From Podochytrium sp. JEL0797 (lineage: Eukaryota > Chytridiomycota > Chytridiomycetes > Chytridiales > Chytriomycetaceae), in assembly GCA_027596195.1 (NCBI GenBank), contig JADGJG010000571.1:1-16402 (forward strand): 16,402 nucleotides of DNA, in the 5' to 3' direction. Below are positions 9,939 to 16,402 of the stretch, in pieces (positions within the stretch are counted from its first letter, which is position 1; the number at the start of each line of letters is the position of its first letter). A program made the translations under genes and the position numbers. The notes beneath the pieces are model-generated. The model was not told where the DNA came from. It searched no databases and saw nothing but the letters and a program-made list of their open reading frames with translations.

Positions 9939-10431
9939 ATGTGGCGGAAAACAGGGGAGGGCTTCTCCCTGCCTCTTCCGCCTCACTTCCAGAAATTCAT
10001 CGTTCGCAACCTCAAACTGATTTCCTTCGTCACCATATTATCACAGTTATTTCCAAACTCAAACACCAAATCATCTCCCACCTCTGCGCGCGAACACGCT
10101 TTGATCGAACAGTCTCTCGGCCACGCGCTTCTAACTCTTAAACCTGTTTCCGATTCCAGAGTGAGGAACTTGTATGCGATGTGGGAAGCGGGAGTGGCGT
10201 CTCGAGGGTATCGGAATCCGGTGGAGTGTGTTTCGGAGTTGGTGTCTGTCTGGGAGGTTTGCTGCTTTTGGATTCATTCCCTTTGCATTCATTGAGAGAC
10301 CGGAATTCTTTTTCGCCTGTTTCGCTGAAGATTGTGAAAATGAACGCGTTCGCTTGATGTTTGAAGAGTCCAAGCAAGCGTTGAGGTGGTCTCGAGTTAT
10401 GGGAGATACGGACAAGTCCAGGTCAAATTGA
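9939..10431 (+). CDS. Doubtful small gene or decayed gene, split frame, unrecognised
   Basis: Two adjacent frames look coding but are offset by one base. Frame one starts ATG TGG CGG at 9939 and runs through SAREHALIEQSLGHALLTL and LYAMWEAGVASRGYRNPVE. Frame two continues with PEFFFACFAEDCENERVRLM to a TGA at 10431. A 40-nt intron 10257-10296 (donor GAG|GTTTGC, acceptor TTGAG|AGA) would join them in phase into a 150-aa protein. A GAG acceptor is poor, so the alternatives are a frameshift in a decaying gene or a base error in the sequence. An in-frame TAG sits immediately before the ATG. I recognise no domain. Confidence 0.3.
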
Positions 10432-10593
10432 TATCTTTTAATGCTTTTGTATATCGCGTGTTGAAAATAAAGATCTCGCAACCAAAGGTGAATGCGAACC
10501 CCAACCCGCCTCGCTTCCTATTGTCGCTGATCTCCCTGCTCTCTCCCATCAGCGGCTTTCTTCGAACCATTTTATTGTTCAGCCCAAAAAAAT

Positions 10594-11610
10594 ATGATTC
10601 CGCTGTTCACATCAGCGGCCTCCTTTATCATCGACGACATTCGCATTACATCGTCGCCCGACTCACCACCTGAAGAGAAGAAAGGTCTCCTAGGCGGCGC
10701 CGGCCCCTTCTGCCTATTTGGCGCCCGCCTCTTCCTCTCCCCCTCCTCCTCCTCCTCCCTCGCCTACGTTTCCCATGAAGGCAGCGGCTGCGTGGCCCTC
10801 CCACACCTCAACGCCCTCAACCTCACTCTGCATCGCCTTGAACACCCGAACCTCGCCCATCCTCGAGCCTGGAACATTTTCAACACCTGCGATCCAACCG
10901 ACACCAACGAAACGCGCGGCTTTGTGATGCAAACCCCGGAATCTGAGTACGCTACCCACTTTCGCATCGTGCCCTCGCAACTTCCCGAATCCTGGCTCGA
11001 TGCGTTAAAGTATATCCACGTGTGCACGAGTGGGCAGCGGCTTGTGAATTGGGTCAAGGGGTTTGCGGAGAGATCGGACAATAAGCCAGCGTTTGTTTGG
11101 GAACCGTCTCCCAACTCGTGCAAACGCGAGTTCTACCCAGAGTTTCTGAGTGCGTTGGAATTCGCAGATGTCGTGTCGCCAAATCACGAGGAATTGGCAG
11201 CGTTGCTGGGAATCTCAGGAACCGATATCAATCTCGATGAACTGGTCACCCAAACGAAACCATTGGCCGCAAAGGCCGCCTTTGTCATTCGATGCGGCGC
11301 GCGAGGTTGCATCGTGTTGGCGAAATCCGAACATTTAACCCCCGTTTCTGTCCCCGCGTATTGGACGGACGCATCTCGTGTGGTGGATGTGACGGGAGCT
11401 GGGAATTCGTTTTTGGGTGGGTTGATGGTTGGGTTGGAGGAGTCGAAAGGCGATTTGGTGGATGCTGCGCGTTTTGGAGCCGTTGCGGCTTCTTTCACTG
11501 TGCAGCAGTTTGGGCCACCCGTGTTGACGGTTGACAAGGATGGGGCGGAGTTGTGGAATGGAGAAATGCCAAAAAGGCGGCTTCAACAGTTGCGCGAGAG
11601 TTCAAATTAA
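10594..11610 (+). CDS. MAK32: PfkB-family carbohydrate kinase-like protein, MAK32-like
   Basis: This is a single uninterrupted exon of 338 aa starting MIPLFTSAASFIIDDIRI, with the ATG in the context aaaatATGAT. The ribokinase (PfkB) fold is shown by GGAGPFCLFGARLFL near residue 34 (substrate-side Gly motif), VVSPNHEELAALLG (the conserved N-x-x-E), and the C-terminal signature DVTGAGNSFLGGLMVGLE from residue 265. The GAGD of active kinases, whose Asp is the catalytic base, reads GAGN here (N271). The same Asn is, as I recall, typical of yeast Mak32, which is needed for maintenance of L-A killer virus satellite RNA and whose enzymatic activity is not established. The substrate is unknown and activity may be lost. 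The stop TAA (11608-11610) abuts the stop of the convergent gene. A possible AATAAA lies at 11791-11796, inside that gene. Confidence 0.82.
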   Translation: MIPLFTSAASFIIDDIRITSSPDSPPEEKKGLLGGAGPFCLFGARLFLSPSSSSSLAYVSHEGSGCVALPHLNALNLTLHRLEHPNLAHPRAWNIFNTCDPTDTNETRGFVMQTPESEYATHFRIVPSQLPESWLDALKYIHVCTSGQRLVNWVKGFAERSDNKPAFVWEPSPNSCKREFYPEFLSALEFADVVSPNHEELAALLGISGTDINLDELVTQTKPLAAKAAFVIRCGARGCIVLAKSEHLTPVSVPAYWTDASRVVDVTGAGNSFLGGLMVGLEESKGDLVDAARFGAVAASFTVQQFGPPVLTVDKDGAELWNGEMPKRRLQQLRESSN

Positions 11611-13490
11611 TTATTCCGCGTATTTAATCACATTTTCCAATCGTTCCTCCTTCACACTCGTCAAAAACGCGCGCACCCTATCGACCCTCGCATTCAGAAT
11701 CCGTTTATCATCATCATCATTTTCATCATCCGTTTCATCATCCTCCGACCCTTCATCCTCCCCATTTCTCTTTTCCCTTTCGGCGCCCAGAATAAACCCT
11801 GCTCGCTCTTCATGTTCGCGCTTCGATTTGGAAAGTGAAAAATAGTTGGCTTGGAACTGTAACAGAGGCGTCACCATGTGCCAAAACGTGAAGTCGGGCC
11901 AATAGACATCAAGGAAATGAATTTGGCATGAATTTGATGCCTGCGCAAAGAGGGTAAGAAACGGCAGAACGCGGGGGGGAGCATTCAAAAGCAAAAAAAA
12001 ACACACACACACACCTGCCAAAGCATGAAATCACTCAACCGCACCTCCCCACTCGTCCGCACCAACATATCCAACGGTCCACCCCCAACACCATCTTCAC
12101 ACCCCAATGCACCCGTCCAAAAGCACTGTTCGAGCACTTCCTCCGAAATATCGTCCACTTCCAACACACCATCCTCGCACCCGCGCACGAGCCGCTTCAC
12201 GGCATACAAAATCTCCTCCCGCGACGTGTACGGCATGCAAATGTTGAGGGTGGCGTTTTGGTTCGAGTGTGTCATTTTGGTGGCGAGACCGGCGGCTTGG
12301 AGGACGGAGGGGGGGAGGAGAGAAAGGCGGCCGTGGACTCGGACGGCAATGTCGTGTTTTTTGATGAGTTCGCTGTAATTGGATGCCAGGGATTAGAACG
12401 GGATTATAGAATCAACAAAGCTCGTGTTTTACCTGTGAGACGCAAACTTGCGAAACTTTTCAGAACTCAATTTCATGATGGGATCCACCTCCTTTTCCTT
12501 ATCCCTGCTAAAGTTTTCTGTGCTGAAGGCGTACACGCTCACGGTTTTGACTCCGAGTTTCAAACACCAGTCTAAAGTCTGGAGGGAGGGAGGGAAAATG
12601 CAATCTCGTTAGCAATTTTTTGAAATTACGAGCATAAGAAGAAGAAACGGGAGGATGCTAGTGGGAAATAAGAAGCAGATAGATCCATGAGCTTTCATCG
12701 GGACATTCCTCCCGCAATCACGCCAAATAGTTTATCCGGTTCTTCGCAAGATGAGATTGCAATCTCAAAAGCCATCCGAGTCCGACCTCGATCCCAAATC
12801 CATAATCTGCGCAGAGATCCAGAGACTTGCAACAAGCATGCGATCACAGCATCCCCATTTCCATCTCCCATCCTCCGCTTCGCCCACAAAACACCCAAAA
12901 GCCGCAACCACAAGCCCCCTTTCCATCTTTTGAGTGAAAGGGACACAAAAGAGCTCTCTGTTTCACTACGGTTACCTCTTCCAGAGTGTCTGCCCCCTCT
13001 GCATGTCCTTTGCTCACTTCCATCCCGCGATTCCTCGCAAACCGTCGGTTCCCATCCATAATAAACGCAACATGCTTCGGAATTGGGCCCAAGCTATACA
13101 ATACGAATGCATGGTGTTAGGTTGGATTAAATTTGACGCCAAGCAAACAAGCTTGAAGATCCAAGGCCAAAATAAACAACGGTACCGAATGATGTTCAAC
13201 AACAAGGCCATCCAGAGTGAAACCATCCATTCATAGAGTTGTTCGAACAGAGGTTGGACTTCTGCGAGAAGTGGGGGTTGGGATGTGGGAGACAGGAGGT
13301 CTTTGGACACAGGGACTGGCCCTGGGGATGTTGAAGCCGTCGATGGGAAATCGGCAGGAAAGATGGCGGATGTCTTGGCAGTGCATGAGTTGATGGAAGG
13401 AGATGGCAGGACTGAGGATACGGAAGGCGAGAAGAGCGTCTTCCGGGGCATTGTAGTCGTCACGGACGATGTTCGCATCCTCACGGGCAT
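11611..13490 (-). CDS. DHDDS: Dehydrodolichyl diphosphate synthase (cis-prenyltransferase)
   Basis: Five exons (minus strand): 13490-13186, 13093-12976, 12578-12433, 12372-12015 and 11940-11611, total 418 aa. Introns are 92, 397, 60 and 74 nt, and phases agree throughout. It extends farnesyl diphosphate with isopentenyl diphosphate to make dolichol precursors at the ER. Family landmarks: [18 protein letters not shown] with the catalytic Asp at residue 115, the [23 protein letters not shown] join across intron 2, [21 protein letters not shown] and [18 protein letters not shown], then [11 protein letters not shown]. Residues 1-100 are a Ser/Pro-rich extension ending in a hydrophobic helix ([18 protein letters not shown]) that could sit on the membrane. 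The C-terminus is strongly acidic ([18 protein letters not shown]). The enzyme normally needs a Nus1/NgBR partner, not seen here. The start could be Met1 (an in-frame TGA precedes it), Met5 or Met14 (MPRKT). Confidence 0.88.
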
Positions 13491-13736
13491 TCACAGTCAA
13501 TTGAACTTTTTTTCAAGATACTAAATGCTGAACTCCTTTTTCTCTTCTCACTTTTCTTATTTTATTTCAAGAGAAAGAAAAATGAGAAAACACACACACA
13601 TCAAAAGGGCTGGGATTTGTTCCACACGTGCTTTTGAATCATTTACTTCTGGCTCTGTTGGACGGGAGAAAACAGGGCAGATTAGTTGGCGTATGTTCGA
13701 ATAGGATGGGCTCCTGGCGCAAGAGACAGAGCATGT
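13491..13736. other. Spacer between ATP synthase e and DHDDS genes
   Basis: This 246-bp spacer separates two genes in tandem on the minus strand, and must hold the DHDDS promoter and the 3' end of the subunit e gene. It contains a minus-strand AATAAA (TTTATT at 13561-13566). It also has an imperfect pyrimidine/purine inverted repeat around 13548-13588 (TTCTCACTTTTCTT with AAGAAAAATGAGAA, one mismatch). Confidence 0.4.
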
Positions 13737-14496
13737 TCATACCAGAGCGAAGTCCACGTATTTGTCGCCAGAGAATCTGAAGGACTCGGAGTCGATGACA
13801 ACTAAGGTAGGGGAGGAAGAGTATTTTAGCATTCTTCGGATTGTAGAGTACTGATGCGCAAGTTTCGCGGGGGAGTGGGTGTTTTCGAATTTCTCATGCC
13901 GTCCATTTCGAGACCCCCCTCCAACATACTCGCACCCCCAATCGCGTGACACAATCCCATGATTCGAATCCCCACATGGCATCGTTGAGCAGAGAAGATC
14001 CACGTGATCAGAAAAAACGAGCATCCTGGTCCACCCCGTGCCGCGCCCAAAAAAAAGTGCAAACGGCCCGCGATCCCCCGCACACCACCCGATCCGCGCA
14101 AAAAAGGCACACAAATACTCAACTGCCCAACGGAGCCGCCTTGGCGGCCTGTTCTCTGTTGTACGCAGCCTCGAAGGCAATCTTGGCCTCGTCCACGAGC
14201 GAAGCGTACGACTTGAATTCGTTCTCCTCGTTGAGCTCTCTGACATGGAGCGTGAGCGACTTTTGGCGGGTGTATCCGTAGACTCCTCCCAGCACAAGAG
14301 CTCCCCAGCGGGCAACCTGCGGGGAAGTGTTAGTAATTGCGCTTTTTTATCGGGGCGGGTTGAGGAGGGACACTGGTCGAGTTTCTGCCGCGATCCTTAG
14401 GGATACTGCCCAGAAGACTCTGCTCTTCTCGATCGTGCATGGCTCGCCATCTGGGTCGTTACGTACGTTCAGCGAGGCGGTGTTGATGATGGACAT
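13737..14496 (-). CDS. TIM11: F1Fo ATP synthase subunit e (mitochondrial)
   Basis: Favoured model, minus strand: exons 14496-14467, 14316-14124 and 13801-13737, 95 aa. Exon 1 encodes MSIINTASLN with donor AAC|GTACGT. Intron 1 has a clear TACTAAC branch point and CGCAG acceptor. The N-terminal membrane helix VARWGALVLGGVYGYTRQ contains the GxxxG motif (G20, G24) by which subunit e drives ATP synthase dimerisation in the inner membrane. A charged coiled coil follows (ELNEENEFKSYASLVDEAK). Exon 2 either reads on to a TGA at 14121-14119 (75 aa, tail PLGS) or splices at GCA|GTTGAG to a third exon. That exon has a strong pyrimidine-rich acceptor (CCTACCTTAG), keeps phase, and ends VIDSESFRFSGDKYVDFALV. 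The longer form matches the ~96-residue length and acidic tail of yeast subunit e. The identity is firm and the 3' end is uncertain. Confidence 0.78.
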
Positions 14497-14615
14497 TGTG
14501 ACTTGGAAAAAAGCGCAAATCAAAAAAAATTGCTCTGAAATCGCACTTTTTCAGACCGACCCGTGCAAGGGGAAGGGAAGGGGTTTTCATTTCTTTATTG
14601 GCTCCCAAAGATAAT

Positions 14616-15354
14616 TCAAATTCCAGCCGCCCAGTTCGAGTTGGACTCGAGCAACTCGTGCGAAGCTTTCGAAATCTTTTCCTTCAACTCTTTCTTCTTC
14701 GTGTCTGGCAACTGGGTGAACGAAAACGCGTTCGTCGAGTTGTAATAGCGGGTGATCAGACGGAGGTGATACTTGTCGCGCGAAGCGTTGCCAATCAGGC
14801 AATAACGCGTCAAGGTGGCGGTCTTCGAAAACGCGTCGGAATCCGATTTAAAGCGAATGCCATCATCTTGGAAGGGAACATCGGAGAGGCAGCCTTATTT
14901 GAGATATTGTTAGTTTTCGAAACGATGAAAACGCGGGAATGCAATCACCCTCAGCCAAAACCTTGACTTCCTCGTCACTCAGCCCAAAGAGATTAAAGAG
15001 ACTCTGAATAGTTGAAGGAGCCTTCTCGAAGTGCGGAGCAATTGTAGAATATTCAAACAGATGGCCTTTGAAGGTGTTTTTCGTCTTGAGTTGCGATCCG
15101 TCAGTCCTTCCTCCCTCCCACTGCAAAGCGGTTGTATGCTCGACTACAGAGAGCTCTGCCTCTCCAAGCTCCAGTGCGAGTGCTCCCATTGGTCCTCCAG
15201 CTGCCACGATTCCAGAATTCAGTGTCTCTTGGTCGTTGCCCTTGCCGGCGTAGACTCCCGCCCGCGCCGTCGCATATACCGAGCCGACAAGAGGCACAAA
15301 CTTGACCACGTTGAAGATGTCCTTCTCGATGGAGTCCGAATGCGTGTTTCCCAT
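14616..15354 (-). CDS. Unrecognised protein with predicted N-myristoylation
   Basis: Two exons (minus strand), 15354-14949 and 14893-14616, give 227 aa. Donor GAGG|GTGATT, acceptor AATAAG|GC, intron 55 nt with an ACTAAC branch point, phase 1. The ATG was chosen because the frame above it runs through repeat sequence without another ATG. The start MGNTHSDS fits the N-myristoylation pattern (Gly2, small residue at position 6), so the protein is probably membrane-attached. It continues VVKFVPLVGSVYATARAGVY, AGKGNDQETLNSGIVAAGG and LALELGEAELSVVEH; the Gly/Ala-rich first third looks hydrophobic and helical. The second half has SLFNLFGLSDEEVKVLAEG, then RYCLIGNASRDKYHLRLITR and YYNSTNAFSF, and a Lys-rich helix near the end. 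I cannot name the family. A minus-strand AATAAA (14594-14599) lies 17 nt past the stop. Confidence 0.7.
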
Positions 15355-15380
15355 GTTTTTTTTCGATGAACCCAGCGAAT

Positions 15381-15482
15381 CACGCGCAGAACTTGAGTCA
15401 AAACAAAACAAGCCCAAGCCAGGAGGCAACAGCTGCACAGCTCTCTTGATAATTGTATTCTCGCGAAATGGTGAGAATTCAG
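15381..15482 (+). repeat. Direct repeat copy A (truncated copy of the downstream gene's 5' end)
   Basis: CACGCGCAGAACTTGAGTCA and the following ~45 bases recur at 15539, with a 3-nt indel and a few substitutions. After a diverged stretch, the similarity returns at the start codon: ATGGTGAGAATTCA at 15468 here against ATGGTGGAAATTCA at 15629 in copy B. The offset (158 then 161 bp) stays consistent with the 3-nt indel. The frame from this ATG stops after about 28 codons, so copy A is a dead 5' fragment. Confidence 0.75.
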
Positions 15483-15538
15483 CAGTATCATTTTTTAATT
15501 CCCCTTTTCTTTTATTTTTTATCCCTTATAATTAAAGA

Positions 15539-15643
15539 CACGCGCAGAACTTGAGTCAAAACAAAACAAGCCCGCCGAGCCAGGAGGCAACAACTGCGCA
15601 GCTCTTTTCCGCATTTAACTCATCTCAAATGGTGGAAATTCAA
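15539..15643 (+). repeat. Direct repeat copy B (5' flank and start of the live gene)
   Basis: This is the partner of the copy at 15381-15482. It covers the presumed promoter/leader and the first five codons of the gene that starts at 15629. The well-conserved block is 15539-15605, and the rest is diverged except around the ATG. Confidence 0.75.
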
Positions 15644-16304
15644 CCTTGCCACTTGAACACGAACACCGAGCCTGTCCGCAGCACCAGGGTGATCCAGAGA
15701 GCTGCCAAGCCCACGAAAGACGAGCCAGACAACGAAAGCATCGTGATTGTTCCAGATCGCGAGCAACTCCAGAAAGCGTCCCAATGGGTCAACGCGGACT
15801 TGTTTGCCACGTTTTCGGAATCGGCCACCGCGGATGCCTGCAAGAATTATACGGCCTTGATTGCAAGTTTTGCTTCCCGTTGGACTCAGATTCTAACCAA
15901 TACTTGCCTTTTCTTAGATGATGGAAAAGATTGCTGGATTGGTGAAGGAGCTGAAGCAGCTTCCGGGAATGACACCTCTCAGCCGCGCCCTTCCAGGGGT
16001 AATCAAACCTTTGCTTTTGGCCGCCAGAAATCCTTCTCTCGCGGAAACTGACGATCTTGCCGCCATGTTCGAGTTGGAGGCCCATCAGATTACAGCAATG
16101 GTGTTTGACCATTCTGCCAGCATCGCTGGACTCGACGAAAGTGTCGTGATGGCCAACAACAAAATGGCCCAAGACGGAGAAGTTGACAATTTCCAGACTT
16201 ATTATTATTGTTCTCGCATCTACATCCGCTACCGCCCCAAGACAAAGCTGTTTGATTTGTTTTTCGCGTACACCTACATCAGGAACGGGTCCATCTTCCA
16301 GGTG

Positions 16305-16336
<32 letters not shown>

Positions 16337-16402
16337 GGGATGATAAACGATGAATTGTATTGATGTTATGAAAAGAGACAGGTGTGTGGAAAGCAGAGCG
16401 CC
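15629..16402 (+). CDS. Unrecognised protein with a GC-AG intron, possibly incomplete at the right edge
   Basis: Exon 1 is 15629-15862 (78 codons, MVEIQPCHLNTNTEP...) and exon 2 is 15918-16301 (128 codons). The frames join only if the intron uses a GC donor, ATT|GCAAGT, with acceptor TTCTTAG and branch point TTCTAAC (55 nt, phase 0). Exon 2 begins MMEKIAGLVKELKQLPGMT and continues LSRALPGVIKPLLLAARNPS, a helical stretch, then YYYCSRIYIRYRPKTKLFDL and YTYIRNGSIFQ. At 16302 a donor-like CAG|GTGCGG occurs, so the gene may continue past the window. Otherwise it reads through a run of prolines, encoded by a long C tract, to a TGA at 16341-16343. No domain was recognised. The YC...K..L...Y..N..F pattern is loosely shared with the neighbouring minus-strand gene. 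The ATG context (ctcaaATGG) and duplicated 5' flank support this start. Confidence 0.6.
15863..15917 (+). other. GC-AG intron
   Basis: The donor is ATT|GCAAGT, the standard form seen in GC-AG introns. A CTAAC branch point lies 22-26 nt before the CTTAG acceptor. All GT donors nearby would leave the downstream, protein-like frame out of phase. Confidence 0.6.
16306..16339 (+). repeat. Homopolymer tract G4-C27-G3
   Basis: A run of 27 C bases (16310-16336) is flanked by GGGG and GGG. It begins five bases after a likely splice donor. It may be real intron/3' sequence or a sequencing or assembly artefact. Confidence 0.8.

Noticed and set aside
12000..12014. (AC)n run as a candidate regulatory repeat
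   Set aside because: It lies in DHDDS intron 4, starting right at the donor; a simple microsatellite is enough to explain it.
15354..15438. Upstream extension of the myristoylated-protein frame (LPPGLGLFCFDSSSARDSLG)
   Set aside because: It has no ATG, runs through the duplicated repeat, and would bury a good MGNT myristoylation start.
15551..15628. Upstream extension of the right-hand gene through repeat B
   Set aside because: There is no ATG in this stretch. The first ATG (15629) is the one conserved between both repeat copies.
1..16402. CRISPR arrays, bacterial operons, rRNA, tRNA or transposon ends
   Set aside because: No regularly spaced repeats, no cloverleaf-like sequence and no transposase or reverse transcriptase frames were seen. 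The gene structure is clearly eukaryotic.

Overview
The window is a gene-dense piece of a nuclear genome with many introns. The best guess is a fungus, probably an early-diverging lineage. Three genes support this: a ~1,010-residue two-half phosphofructokinase with a ~215-residue glyoxalase-like N-terminal extension (the fungal PFK layout), a MAK32-type PfkB protein, and a short F-type ATP synthase subunit e. A PAXBP1/GCFC gene and a SYAP1-type BSD gene are also present. Both are widespread in eukaryotes, and budding yeast lacks a full-length PAXBP1. Introns are mostly 38-150 nt, usually GT-AG, several with a CTAAC-like branch point 15-35 nt before the acceptor. All exon joins were made by eye from splice consensus, reading-phase agreement and protein-family continuity, without transcripts.

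Layout, left to right. 1-238 (+): last exon of an unrecognised gene. 461-1582 (-): SYAP1-like BSD-domain protein, 3 exons. 1667-4554 (-): PAXBP1/GCFC-family protein, 8 exons, 788 aa. 4590-5322 (+): small C-CAP/cofactor C-like protein, whose ATG is only 35 bp from the divergent PAXBP1 ATG. 5496-9271 (+): ATP-dependent 6-phosphofructokinase, 9 exons. 9272-10593: gene-poor stretch with a short direct repeat, a hairpin, and a weak split reading frame (9939-10431) that may be a small gene or a decayed one. 10594-11610 (+): PfkB-family protein, MAK32-like. 11611-13490 (-): dehydrodolichyl diphosphate synthase (cis-prenyltransferase), 5 exons; its stop codon directly abuts the stop codon of the PfkB gene. 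13737-14496 (-): F1Fo ATP synthase subunit e. 14616-15354 (-): unknown protein with an N-myristoylation signal. 15629 to the right edge (+): unknown protein with a probable GC-AG intron, ending near a 27-C homopolymer.

The genes do not form one pathway. Several are housekeeping: glycolysis (PFK), mitochondrial ATP synthase dimerisation (subunit e), dolichol synthesis for glycosylation (cis-prenyltransferase) and RNA processing/chromatin (PAXBP1). The less ordinary part is the right end. There, two unrecognised genes are arranged head to head around a ~100-bp tandem duplication that copies the 5' flank and start codon of the rightmost gene.

No CRISPR array, rRNA, tRNA or intact transposon was seen.
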